IMG/VR virus record: IMGVR_UViG_3300026116_000074
Coordinates: 1 to 33,790 of that record
Reading direction: 5' to 3' (one strand)
DNA length: 33,790 nucleotides
Source: a virus
Numbering within the stretch: the stretch's first letter is position 1; every line of letters starts with the position of its first letter. Of the stretch, positions 14,134-22,249 are shown piece after piece. Below the pieces are notes generated by a model. The model made no database searches, was not told the origin of the DNA, and saw only the letters and a program-made list of their open reading frames with translations. A program made the position numbers and the translations under genes.

Positions 14134-14623
14134 TCAAATTTCACCGCCAAATAAAGAATTTACAAACCGCAATCGCTCGGCGACTACTTCCACAGCTAGT
14201 CCCCTAACTAATGACGTCGATTATGATAGCATTTCTAATATTGACGCTCGTCTTGCTGCTATTAATCTTGGGAAGCTAGCAACTGCTGTAGCCACAGGGA
14301 GCACGACTACTGCGGTTATTAACAGCAACGAAGCATTTAGAGTTCCCAACGGTTCTCTTATTGAAATTCGAGACAGTTCTAATGCGGTTAAGTCATCTGG
14401 CTCAGGCAAAACTGTTACTGCCGTAGATGCTGACACGCCAAGTGTTGGCCTCACGCGTATTACATTTACGACTGCTGCTGCAGGAAACGTGGTTGCCGGA
14501 GATTATATTGCTCTTACTACTAAGCCATTTGGTGGGAGCTACGATAGTACTCAGCTTTCGAAAATGACTGTTAACGATAAGCTTTTTGCTCTTCGCAAGG
14601 CTGATGATTCTGCTACATTCTAA
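14120..14623 (+). CDS. Decoration-like protein sharing a domain with the major capsid protein (167 aa)
   Basis: Residues ~52-134 form a beta-rich domain that matches a region inserted in the major capsid protein (its residues ~141-222): both have the GSTTT, DSS-x-A-x-K, ITFT-x-AA-x-G and GDY steps in the same order and spacing. The first ~50 residues are a polar tail, possibly for capsid attachment. A capsid decoration or stabilising protein is therefore likely, but this is inference from the shared domain and position. The start lies within the end of the portal gene, about ten bases after a GGAAGGA. An exact motif copy (14291) is read as ATG. Confidence 0.65.
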   Translation: MPQPNQISPPNKEFTNRNRSATTSTASPLTNDVDYDSISNIDARLAAINLGKLATAVATGSTTTAVINSNEAFRVPNGSLIEIRDSSNAVKSSGSGKTVTAVDADTPSVGLTRITFTTAAAGNVVAGDYIALTTKPFGGSYDSTQLSKMTVNDKLFALRKADDSATF

Positions 14624-14625
14624 GG

Positions 14626-14725
14626 CAGCTTGACAGCCTGAGTTAGTATTTTAATCAAGAACCGCCTAGGGCCGAAAGGTACGGGCGATTAGCGGCTAGG
14701 GCCTTAAGGGGTACGGCGCAAATGA
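14626..14725 (+). promoter_or_regulatory. Intergenic segment with TTGACA box and 30-bp imperfect repeat
   Basis: The 98-nt gap before the scaffold gene starts with CAGCTTGACAGC (14626-14637), a 12-mer repeated exactly at 28517-28528 before the WhiB gene. No good -10 follows: TAATCA after 16 bases is weak. Further on, two 30-base units (14666 and 14696) share CTAGGGCC and a TACGG step, the second running into the start codon at 14722. A promoter or translational control element is plausible. Confidence 0.35.
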
Positions 14726-15507
14726 CAGAAGGTGCACCGGAAATTCAGCCACAGCAGGATGCTAATCCTAGTGGTGGTATTAATCCGGCGTGGAATGATG
14801 CTCTTAATGACATTCCTAGAGAGTATCATGAAAAAGTGATCCCGCACTTCAAAAACTGGGATACTGGGTTTAATACTCAGCTTCAGAAAGTGCACTCTCA
14901 GTACGAGGCTTACAAGCCGTACGAACCCTTTGTGCAGAATCAAGTTCCTTTTGAGGAAGTGCAACAGGGTTACGGACTTCTTCGGGCCATTTATGAAAAC
15001 CCGCAAGGAGTGATTGGCGCCATCCAGCAGGCGTTTAATCTAGGTGAGCCCGTAGATGACCAGGGTGTAGCTGAAGAAATCCCTGACGAAACTGCTTATG
15101 CGCAACTTCCGCCTAATGTAGTTGCACAATTGCAGCGTCAGGACCAAATGCTTAACACCATGGCGCAGATCATGGCTAAGGAACGTGAGCAGCAACTTGC
15201 TTATAATGAAGGCATTAAGCTAGATAAGTATTTGGCTAGTCTTCACGAACAGCATGGTGATTTCGATGAGGGCATAGTTCTTCAGTTGGCTGCACAGATG
15301 GATGGCAACATTGATAGTGCTTTTCAAGCATATCAGAATGCTATTCAGCAAGAAGTGTCACGAAGAAATTCCCCTGTGGCCCCGCGTTTGATTAGTCCTG
15401 GCGGTTCTGCGCCCAGCAATGCAATTGATCCCCGCAAGCTTAATTCTCGTCAGACTAAAGATCTGATTGTGGATATGCTTAAGGCAGCTCAGTCTGCTAA
15501 GGGGTAG
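14722..15507 (+). CDS. Capsid scaffold protein (261 aa)
   Basis: Directly upstream of the major capsid gene, of typical scaffold length and composition: acidic, Gln/Ala-rich, largely helical, with a coiled-coil-like centre (~residues 135-165) and a short basic helical C-terminus (DPRKLNSRQTKDLIVDML) of the kind that contacts the capsid shell. Scaffold proteins direct correct prohead assembly and then leave. No protease motif is seen, so cleavage of the scaffold is not indicated. A motif copy (15372) is read as SPVAPR between the coiled coil and the C-terminal helix, a likely flexible linker. Confidence 0.75.
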   Translation: MTEGAPEIQPQQDANPSGGINPAWNDALNDIPREYHEKVIPHFKNWDTGFNTQLQKVHSQYEAYKPYEPFVQNQVPFEEVQQGYGLLRAIYENPQGVIGAIQQAFNLGEPVDDQGVAEEIPDETAYAQLPPNVVAQLQRQDQMLNTMAQIMAKEREQQLAYNEGIKLDKYLASLHEQHGDFDEGIVLQLAAQMDGNIDSAFQAYQNAIQQEVSRRNSPVAPRLISPGGSAPSNAIDPRKLNSRQTKDLIVDMLKAAQSAKG

Positions 15508-15535
15508 CCCCTTAAAGCATTAGTTGGGAGTTATT

Positions 15536-16780
15536 GTGGCTAGCTCAGTCACTATGACCACTGTTGACAACATTCTTAAAGAAGTTTACGAGGGTCAGCT
15601 TAATGACCAGCTTCAGAGTGAAGCTATTACCATTAAGCGAATTGAATCGACATCTGAAGGCGTAACTGAAGATGTCGGCGGTAAGTATGTGCGATTCCCT
15701 ATCCGTGTTAAGCGTAATCACGGTATTGGTGCTCGTAATGAAGGCGAAGTTCTGCCGGACGGACTTTCTCAGGGTTACGCATCTGCTCAGCTTAACCTGA
15801 GCTATCAGTACGGTACTGTTAAGCTTAATGGTCAGGTTTTTGAACTGGCTGAGCGTAACTTCCAGGCTTTTGCTTCTGCACTTCAGGAAGAACTCGACGG
15901 ACTTAAAGAAGGTCTTCGTAAAGATACTAACCGTCAGACTTATGGAACCGGCAAGGGTACTCTTTGTACTGCTACCGCTTCCGGTTCTACTACAACACTA
16001 GTCACTACTGATGCCGATGCCATTTATATGGAAGTCGGTATGGTTTGTGACTTGTACGACTCTAGCGATGCGCTTAAAACTACTGGTAACGCAAAAGAAA
16101 TCACGAACATTTCTTCGTCTGGTGGAAACACGACGATTACGTTCACTCCTGCGGCTGGTGGTTCTACTGCATCTGGCGACTATCTTGTTCGAGATGACAA
16201 CCTTAATAAGGAAATTCTCGGATTCGGTAAAATCGTCAATAACACGGGTTCGCTTTATGGAATCGACCCTGCTACTCAGCCAGTGTGGAAGTCAGAAATG
16301 GATGCGCCAGTATCTGCGCGTAACATTTCTGAAGGCTCTATGATTAGCATGATTGACCGAGTTCGTAAAAATGGCGGTCGCACGACTGTTATGTTCACGA
16401 CTCTCGGTGTTCGTCGTGCTTACTTCCAGCTTCTTACGCAGCAGCGTCGTTATAACAACACTCAGCAGTTTGAGGGTGGGTTCAACGGGCTCGCATTTAC
16501 CACTGACTGGGGCGACATTCCCCTAGTGACTGACTTTGATTGTCCGTCAGGCACTATCTGGTTTATGAACGAGAAGCAGCTGAAGATTTACCACACTGGG
16601 CAGTGGTCGTGGATGAACCGAGACGGCTCTAACTGGACTCGCGTTTATAATGTCCCGTCTGGTGGCGGTAATGCTGGATTCGTAGATGCCTACATGGCGA
16701 CGATGTTCCGTTATTGGCAGATCGGAACTAAGCGCCGTAACTCGCACGGCAAGATGACTAACATCAACGAAGCGAGCTAA
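15536..16780 (+). CDS. Major capsid protein, HK97-like, with inserted beta domain (414 aa)
   Basis: Forms the icosahedral shell. Placement after the scaffold, length and overall pattern fit an HK97-fold capsid: N-terminal helical arm, a beta-rich E-loop-like region (YVRFPIRVKRNHG), spine helix (~105-130), and a C-terminal A-domain with Trp/Gly segments (YHTGQWSWMNRDGS). Residues ~141-222 are a Thr/Ser/Gly-rich domain homologous to the product of 14120-14623, presumably a surface-exposed insertion. GTG at 15536 is chosen because GGGAG lies six bases upstream. A strong terminator follows at 16798. No copy of the dispersed motif lies in this gene. Confidence 0.85.
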   Translation: MASSVTMTTVDNILKEVYEGQLNDQLQSEAITIKRIESTSEGVTEDVGGKYVRFPIRVKRNHGIGARNEGEVLPDGLSQGYASAQLNLSYQYGTVKLNGQVFELAERNFQAFASALQEELDGLKEGLRKDTNRQTYGTGKGTLCTATASGSTTTLVTTDADAIYMEVGMVCDLYDSSDALKTTGNAKEITNISSSGGNTTITFTPAAGGSTASGDYLVRDDNLNKEILGFGKIVNNTGSLYGIDPATQPVWKSEMDAPVSARNISEGSMISMIDRVRKNGGRTTVMFTTLGVRRAYFQLLTQQRRYNNTQQFEGGFNGLAFTTDWGDIPLVTDFDCPSGTIWFMNEKQLKIYHTGQWSWMNRDGSNWTRVYNVPSGGGNAGFVDAYMATMFRYWQIGTKRRNSHGKMTNINEAS

Positions 16781-16797
16781 GCTTTTCCGGTAAACGC

Positions 16798-16851
16798 AAA
16801 GCCTCCGGTACCAATAACCGCTCCCACTCCCGGTTATGTACCGGAGGCTTT
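16798..16851 (+). terminator. Terminator after the major capsid gene
   Basis: A 13-bp outer stem (16798-16810 with 16839-16851) and an inner 7-bp stem (16814-16820 with 16831-16837) form a long hairpin ending in TTT, 17 bases after the capsid stop codon. It probably sets higher capsid than tail expression by partial termination, since no clear promoter was found just downstream. Confidence 0.8.
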
Positions 16852-16871
16852 GCCATAATCTAGGAGTTAAA

Positions 16872-17387
16872 TTGGGAACTAAAAGAGCTATCGATGAATT
16901 GGCTTACGCATTTTTCGCACAGGTTATGCCTGCTGCGTATCTTGACGGCACCGCTGAGTACACTGCTGGCGCAGGACTAACCACTATTGGCGGAGCTGCC
17001 ACTTACGGCAACAGTGTTGGAGCTGTAAACGTTCTAGTTGTTCCTAGCGCGGCAGCTGCAGTTATTGTTAGTATTGCCGCCGCAAGCCTTCCGGCAGGGC
17101 TTTATAATATTGATGTCATTGCTGGTTTTGGTGCTACTCCTGAAGGAACAACCGATTTTAATATGCAACTTGTTGTAGGTGGTACTAACGCAGGTTCTCC
17201 CCCGCTCAATTCTGGAGGCACTGCCGTTTCTAAGCTAATGGTTTCTGGGGCTAACGACAGGCGAACTTTTCAATTTAAAAGAACTCTAACTGGCTCTCAG
17301 GATTTGGCTATTACTACAACCACAGCGGGTGGTTCTGCAGGGTCAGTTTACTTGGCACAGATTATTGCTACAAAGCAGGGGTCTTAA
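16872..17387 (+). CDS. Putative virion protein (171 aa)
   Basis: Not recognised by family. After a short helical start, the protein is rich in Ala, Gly, Thr and Val, with alternating strands (NVLVVPS, LYNIDVIAGFG, FNMQLVVGG, LAITTTTAGG), suggesting a jelly-roll-like decoration or head-tail protein. TTG at 16872 is chosen: AGGAG lies seven bases upstream, and the only upstream ATG (16836) lies inside the terminator stem. It ends with a TAATG overlap to the next gene. General resemblance of its strand pattern to the C-terminal halves of the three fibre-like genes is noted but is not strong. Confidence 0.6.
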   Translation: MGTKRAIDELAYAFFAQVMPAAYLDGTAEYTAGAGLTTIGGAATYGNSVGAVNVLVVPSAAAAVIVSIAAASLPAGLYNIDVIAGFGATPEGTTDFNMQLVVGGTNAGSPPLNSGGTAVSKLMVSGANDRRTFQFKRTLTGSQDLAITTTTAGGSAGSVYLAQIIATKQGS

Positions 17388-17860
17388 TGGATCTGCGAAA
17401 CAGTGCTCTATTGACAGAAACTGGCCATTTTGTAAGTGAAAATTGGTCACATCTTAATGAATTGCTTCAGGGTTTTGACCCTGGCCTAGAACTTCACTGG
17501 ATCCCTACGGATAAGCGGATGACGGATGAGAAGTATCCTTACCGCATTATACATCGCCCGCCTGCAACTTCGAGTATGGCACCTTACATTGTCATGTACT
17601 GTAGAGAAACTGATTCGCCACAGGAGGTCTTTGCAAAAATCATTGCTGGCGACAATTGGAAGACTAATGTTCAAGCACAATTGGACGCTCGCATTACAGC
17701 ACAGCGGCTATTCGAGAGGAAAAAGCAGCTTGACGAAATGGCAGAAGCTGCTGATCTTGCTCATTTCCTGCTCGTACGTGGTGGCAATTACACTACTATT
17801 CGTCACCCAAAAACTAATGAACTAGTGAAATTCGATAGCCACAGGTTTAGGATGCGTTGA
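17387..17860 (+). CDS. Hypothetical protein (157 aa)
   Basis: Not recognised. The first ~80 residues look globular with several prolines and aromatic residues (ELHWIPTDKR, YPYRIIHRPP). The C-terminal half is a long charged helix (ITAQRLFERKKQLDEMAEAAD) followed by a basic end (RHPKTNELVKFDSHRFRMR). It starts with a TAATG overlap and ends one base into the amidase start. Between capsid and tail genes, it might be a head-completion or chaperone protein. 8-mer motif copies at 17617 and 17838. Confidence 0.7.
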   Translation: MDLRNSALLTETGHFVSENWSHLNELLQGFDPGLELHWIPTDKRMTDEKYPYRIIHRPPATSSMAPYIVMYCRETDSPQEVFAKIIAGDNWKTNVQAQLDARITAQRLFERKKQLDEMAEAADLAHFLLVRGGNYTTIRHPKTNELVKFDSHRFRMR

Positions 17861-18531
17861 TGTACGTAACTGTTCTCAGATCAGTTTTGGGTTGGCCTGA
17901 TACAAAGAACATCCCCAATGCTCCAACTAATAAGGGCATTGTGATTCACTACGATGGCGGCTCGCGAAATCTGACGGCCAAAGAGCACCCAGCCTGTCTA
18001 GATTACTGGAAATGGTGTAGAGACTTTCACATCAAAACCAATGGCTGGAAAGATATAGGCTACTCTTACGGAATTTGCCCTCACGGCGTTCTTTTTGAAG
18101 GACGTGGATTCGGCAGAGAGCAGGCCGCTCAACCTGGCGGAAATAGGGACTGGCTTAGCGTTACACTAATGCTAGGTAAAAAAGAATCGCCAACTGAAAA
18201 GCAAATCGCCGCCTTTAATGAGTTTAGAACTAAACTAGTTCGTACTAAGAAAATCGCCGAAGCTGTCTCTTTTCACTCAATGTTCTTTGCCACAGATTGC
18301 CCTGGAGACATTGTTAGAAATAAAATCGCTCACGGTGAGTTTTCTAAGCTTCTCCCTGTGGCTGACGCCGACCAATATTGGTCGGCGTTGCAAGAACTTC
18401 CGTTGCTAAACGATCTTGGCCCTAACGCAAAAGCTGTTGTAAAATCAATGCAGCGTGCGCTAAATCTTGACGATGATGGCGATATTGGTCCTAATACATG
18501 GTCGGCAATCATTAAGAAGGTTCTTAAATGA
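17860..18531 (+). CDS. Endolysin: N-acetylmuramoyl-L-alanine amidase with PG-binding domain (223 aa)
   Basis: Cleaves the bond between muramic acid and L-alanine in host peptidoglycan to release progeny. The N-terminal amidase_2-type domain shows the expected zinc ligands: VIHYDGG (His30), SFHS (His139) and DCPG (Cys147), plus the GYSYGICPHGVLFEGRG strand around residues 67-83. Residues ~184-223 form a peptidoglycan-binding repeat (VKSMQRALNLDDDGDIG). There is no signal peptide, so a holin or other export route is needed. ATG at 17860 is preceded by AGGATG and overlaps the previous stop by one base. It sits inside the virion operon, so a virion-associated role is also possible. A motif copy (18354) falls in the linker (LPVAD). 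Confidence 0.92.
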   Translation: MYVTVLRSVLGWPDTKNIPNAPTNKGIVIHYDGGSRNLTAKEHPACLDYWKWCRDFHIKTNGWKDIGYSYGICPHGVLFEGRGFGREQAAQPGGNRDWLSVTLMLGKKESPTEKQIAAFNEFRTKLVRTKKIAEAVSFHSMFFATDCPGDIVRNKIAHGEFSKLLPVADADQYWSALQELPLLNDLGPNAKAVVKSMQRALNLDDDGDIGPNTWSAIIKKVLK

Positions 18532-19187
18532 ATCTTGGTGATGTAAGGACCAGAGTTAAACGCCAATTTGGTGATGAATCTCAAGTCCAAATTAATGATA
18601 GCGATATTACTCGGTGGGCTAATGATGCTCAACGGTTTATTGTTATGCAAAGTGAAGGACTACTACAAAAATCTGCCACAGCGGACTTAGTAGCTAGCCA
18701 ACAGGAATACAGTGTACCGAGTGATTTGCTAATTCTGCGTTCAATTAGTACACGTCTAACAACTTCGACACCTTACTTTCCACTAATTGGTCTTTCGCCA
18801 CAGGAATTTGACCAAAAGATTGGTGATTGGGAAGGTGGCTCAGGCGTTAATAGCGGTTATGCAGGTTACTACCACATTTACGGCGCATTAATCAAGCTGT
18901 GGCCTATTCCTGTGGCTAGTCTTACTGCTGGTTTGAAAATCTACTACAGTAGACTTCCAACTGACGTTGCTGTTGACGCTGATGTTCTTGATTTGCCTAT
19001 CACTTATCATAGTGCTGTAGTGAATTATTGCTTGCAGCAGGCTTACGAACTTGATGATGCATCATGGGATGCGGCAAAAGTTAAAAGTGATCAGGTATTG
19101 ACTGACATTCATTTTAATAAGGGGCGTGAAAACAGGAGTCCTTCAGGCACTTATGGTCGCATTACTGTACTGCCGGAGGATATGTAA
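18528..19187 (+). CDS. Tail adaptor, T7 gp11-like (219 aa)
   Basis: Resembles the tail tubular protein A/adaptor of podoviruses, which forms a ring between the portal and the nozzle. Typical features are the N-terminal helix (DVRTRVKRQFGD) with IxRWANDAQRFI, the YSVPSDLLILRSI strand, and a C-terminal helical part with HSAVVNYCLQQAYELD. Length is close to T7 gp11 (about 200 aa). It overlaps the amidase stop by ATGA and the nozzle start by TAATG. Order adaptor-nozzle matches T7-like phages. 8-mer motif copies at 18797 and 18908 are read in different frames. Confidence 0.85.
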   Translation: MNLGDVRTRVKRQFGDESQVQINDSDITRWANDAQRFIVMQSEGLLQKSATADLVASQQEYSVPSDLLILRSISTRLTTSTPYFPLIGLSPQEFDQKIGDWEGGSGVNSGYAGYYHIYGALIKLWPIPVASLTAGLKIYYSRLPTDVAVDADVLDLPITYHSAVVNYCLQQAYELDDASWDAAKVKSDQVLTDIHFNKGRENRSPSGTYGRITVLPEDM

Positions 19188-20734
19188 TGCCTGCTGACGC
19201 CATTGTTATGGGACCATTTGCAGGAGGTCTCAATAATGTCTCAGACCCGTCTGCTATTGCTGATGATGAACTTCAAGAGTGCGTTAATTTTGAGCTCGAT
19301 CTTAATGGCACCCTTGTGGCTCGTCCTCCTTTTGTTGCTAGTGCTGGGCCTGGTGCATCCCATGTTCGGGCTATTGGTAATTGTATCTTCGGTAATGAGT
19401 CTTACGTCATTTTTGCTAATGCTGCAGGCGTTTGGGCGCAAAAACTGAGTGACAGTTCGTTTGTCACAATCACTGCCACAGCTCCAAACCCACTTGTGGC
19501 TATTCAATACGCTGGCTTTTTGTGGATTATTCCTTCGCCTGGCTCTAGTGCTAACGGAGGTAAGTGGGACGGTACTACGTACACTGCTGTCTCTGCCATA
19601 CCTAAAGCAGGATCAGCAATCATTTATAAAGAGCGCATGTATCTTGCACCAGGATATTTTGCGACGACTAATACGTCCCGTCTACTTTATTCTGCTATTG
19701 GAGATCCTACTTCTTGGACTACTGGTAGTGATTTCTTTGACGTCAGTCCTGGTGACGGGCAAAAGCTAATAGACCTGGTCATTTACAACAACAACTTGAT
19801 TCTTTTCAAGGATGACTCAACGTATGCATTGAGCTATTCTACTGCGCCAGCAGATGCTACGTTGATTAAAATCAACAACACAATCGGAGTATCTCGCCAT
19901 TATTGCATGGTACCTTATGAGCGAACTATTTATGTTCTTCACGAGGGACGCGCATACGAGATCGTTAATTACAACTGGAATGACATCTCTCTCAAAGTGT
20001 TCTTTACGGCCGCTAGTTTGACGCCAGGAACATTCACAGAAGATATGTGTATGAGTCTGATTGGAGACAGGCTACTTATACGACACTTTGAAAATGTGTG
20101 GGTTTATGGGATCAAAACTAGAACCTGGTCACAATGGACATCGGCCGATTCATCGCTCAACAATCTTGGTCCTTTTGTTGAGCACCCTAATGTTTTGTCT
20201 TCTCTACCATTTCGTGTATATCGCGCTGGCATAAGTCTTACTAGTCCGACTCATATTGTCAGCATTAAGGAATTTGCAGACGCCACTACACTAGAGAAGA
20301 ATTCATCAGCGGCCAACGTTACAATTACTAGTTATGCTACAAGTAAAAACTACGACTTTGGAGTGAGTTACGTTTATAAGCGACTCAGTTATTGGGGCGC
20401 AGATGTACTCACTACTAATTCAGTAGTATGCACAGCTAGCCCAATAACTTTTGGTGTTACTGTTGCGTGGGGAGATTTGGCGCTTAGTACATGGGATAGC
20501 TTGGGTTCTTGGGCTTCACCCCTTACAGTGAATCCAGACGTCACGACCACCGTAGCAGGAGCCACAGGCACCCTTAGACGGTTCATTAAGGCTAAGACAG
20601 GTCTTAGGTTTCGTCAGATCAAATTCAAAGTGCAGATGACTACAGGAGGTTCTACGACAGACGGACCTTGCAAACTGTATTCAATGACAGCTTTTGCAGC
20701 GTCCAAGCAATTTACTTCAAAGAGCGTGAGTTAA
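19187..20734 (+). CDS. Tail nozzle, T7 gp12-like (515 aa)
   Basis: Follows the adaptor as in T7-like phages. The N-terminus (GPFAGGLNNVSDPSAIADDE ... ECVNFELD) is the typical opening of tail tubular B/nozzle proteins, followed by repeated beta blades (GNESYVIFAN, AGFLWIIPSPG, NNLILFKDDSTYAL, YERTIYVLHEG) consistent with a propeller. It is shorter than T7 gp12 (about 790 aa), as in other small podoviruses. It forms the channel through which DNA is ejected. Starts and ends with TAATG overlaps. The gene has only 7- and 8-mer motif partial matches. Confidence 0.85.
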   Translation: MPADAIVMGPFAGGLNNVSDPSAIADDELQECVNFELDLNGTLVARPPFVASAGPGASHVRAIGNCIFGNESYVIFANAAGVWAQKLSDSSFVTITATAPNPLVAIQYAGFLWIIPSPGSSANGGKWDGTTYTAVSAIPKAGSAIIYKERMYLAPGYFATTNTSRLLYSAIGDPTSWTTGSDFFDVSPGDGQKLIDLVIYNNNLILFKDDSTYALSYSTAPADATLIKINNTIGVSRHYCMVPYERTIYVLHEGRAYEIVNYNWNDISLKVFFTAASLTPGTFTEDMCMSLIGDRLLIRHFENVWVYGIKTRTWSQWTSADSSLNNLGPFVEHPNVLSSLPFRVYRAGISLTSPTHIVSIKEFADATTLEKNSSAANVTITSYATSKNYDFGVSYVYKRLSYWGADVLTTNSVVCTASPITFGVTVAWGDLALSTWDSLGSWASPLTVNPDVTTTVAGATGTLRRFIKAKTGLRFRQIKFKVQMTTGGSTTDGPCKLYSMTAFAASKQFTSKSVS

Positions 20735-20949
20735 TGAGTTACATTGACAGAGATGGATTTAATCCTTATGCGGCCGGAGCTAAAGCTTACGGATCAGGAC
20801 GTTCATTTCCTACTATTGGTCCTGTAGATCCTCTGGGCTACAGAGAGCGGGATCTGTCTAGGAAGGCTCGAATGTCTGCTATTTTGCAGCGACTTAAGGC
20901 AATGCAGAGCGGTAATTATATGTCTAGCTCTTATTTGGGAGGTAAATAA
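20734..20949 (+). CDS. 71-aa hypothetical virion protein
   Basis: Not recognised. It is rich in Gly, Tyr, Arg and Ser, with a helical centre (RKARMSAILQRLKAMQSG). The ATG at 20734 overlaps the nozzle stop (TAATG) and the next gene starts three bases after its stop. A small tail or internal component is likely from context. No membrane segment or cysteine is present. Confidence 0.65.
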   Translation: MSYIDRDGFNPYAAGAKAYGSGRSFPTIGPVDPLGYRERDLSRKARMSAILQRLKAMQSGNYMSSSYLGGK

Positions 20950-20952
20950 CTA

Positions 20953-21708
20953 ATGGCACCGCAGCTAAGAGTCAGTAACCAGGCCATTATGAATCGCCTT
21001 AATGGTGTAATGCCTGGAGCTGCAATGCAGCCTAGCAATTCAATTATTGATCAGATGCTAGCTTCTTACGCCACAGGAGCTGCAATTCCCGACCAAGTGC
21101 TAGACGGCAATTCACCTCTCCCTGTGGCTGACGATAGTGGTGAGCTTAATGCTATGCCTACTATTAGTGCTCCTCCCACTAGTTCCGGGCCTAATTGGAT
21201 CCCTCCTGTGTCTTATGGACAGGGATTTACTCCTGTTGGTATTCCTGACGACGATAACTGGCACAATCTCGGTGGGTCTGTTATGGAACACCAGCTCAAT
21301 GCTGGAGCAAATCACCCGCTAGATGTTGTTAGATACTGGGCACAGAATAATGGCGAGCATCTTAAGAATGCTGAGCCTTATGGAGCTGATGGACGTTTTA
21401 CTGTCAGCTACAATTATCCTAATCTTGAAGCTTACAAAAAAGATGCTGCAAAACAAAGTCAACTTCCGCCACAGGCTTATAGTGGAAATGGAGCTGGTCA
21501 AATTTCCGGCGATACTGGCGGATCTAACGGCAATATTAGTCAGGGCACTTATGCTCCGCCATCAATGCCAGCGACGGCCACAGGGAGTTATGGCGATACT
21601 AGCGGTCTGCTAAATCAGTACACTAGCAGTGCACCTAGAGTTAATCCCGGAACTGTTTCTACTGGAGCTATTCAAAGCAGGCTCGCTAAGATGCGAGGTG
21701 CTCGCTAA
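20953..21708 (+). CDS. Putative virion protein (251 aa)
   Basis: Not recognised. Pro/Gly/Ser/Asn-rich and probably largely flexible, with a more folded centre (HQLNAGANHPLDVVRYW, then a Tyr-rich NYPNLEAYKKD). The ends resemble each other in having NR/SRLAKM or MNRLNG short helices. Context suggests an internal virion or tail protein. It contains two exact motif copies (21120, LPVAD; 21577, ATG) and two 8-mers, one of the densest motif regions. Ends with TAATG onto the next gene. Confidence 0.65.
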   Translation: MAPQLRVSNQAIMNRLNGVMPGAAMQPSNSIIDQMLASYATGAAIPDQVLDGNSPLPVADDSGELNAMPTISAPPTSSGPNWIPPVSYGQGFTPVGIPDDDNWHNLGGSVMEHQLNAGANHPLDVVRYWAQNNGEHLKNAEPYGADGRFTVSYNYPNLEAYKKDAAKQSQLPPQAYSGNGAGQISGDTGGSNGNISQGTYAPPSMPATATGSYGDTSGLLNQYTSSAPRVNPGTVSTGAIQSRLAKMRGAR

Positions 21709-22247
21709 TGGCTACCGCTAAAAAGCCGGTTAAGCCTCCTGCTCCCCCGGCACCTAAAGGTAAGTCCGGCAAAACTACAATCACCAATAAGAAGTCGTCT
21801 AAAGGTCAATTGTCAGGGACGCTGACAACGAAGCCGAATAAGAACGATCCCAACAGTTTTGCTGACTCTACTTATTGGGATACTCTTAATGGGTTGCTGC
21901 GCGATTCTGACTTGTATAAGCAGAATATGGCGCTTCAAAATTCACGAACCAATGAAGACTATGGAATCAGCACTCAAAAGCTAGCTAAGCAACGCACTCG
22001 TGACCTAGATTCAATTGAGAACGACTTTGCTGCGCGCGGTATTGTTAAGTCTGGTCCTTATGGGACTAGGGTCGGTCAGTACGAAGATGACTACCAAACT
22101 GCGCTTTCTGATTTGGCCCGCGCTAAGAATCGTTCATTGCAAGATGTCAGTATGGGCTATCAACAGTATCTTGAGCAATGGAGACTTCAAAAGCAGCAAG
22201 CCATTCAAGATGCAATTCAGCGCAAACTAGCTAGACTTAAGAAGTGA
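21708..22247 (+). CDS. Putative internal virion protein (179 aa)
   Basis: The first ~45 residues are basic and Pro/Lys-rich and probably disordered; the rest is helical (residues ~60-179), ending in a basic amphipathic helix (QKQQAIQDAIQRKLARLKK). This form suits an ejected internal protein or a DNA-associated virion component. No enzymatic motif is seen. It starts with TAATG and stops two bases before the ATG of the next gene. Confidence 0.65.
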   Translation: MATAKKPVKPPAPPAPKGKSGKTTITNKKSSKGQLSGTLTTKPNKNDPNSFADSTYWDTLNGLLRDSDLYKQNMALQNSRTNEDYGISTQKLAKQRTRDLDSIENDFAARGIVKSGPYGTRVGQYEDDYQTALSDLARAKNRSLQDVSMGYQQYLEQWRLQKQQAIQDAIQRKLARLKK

Positions 22248-22249
22248 TA

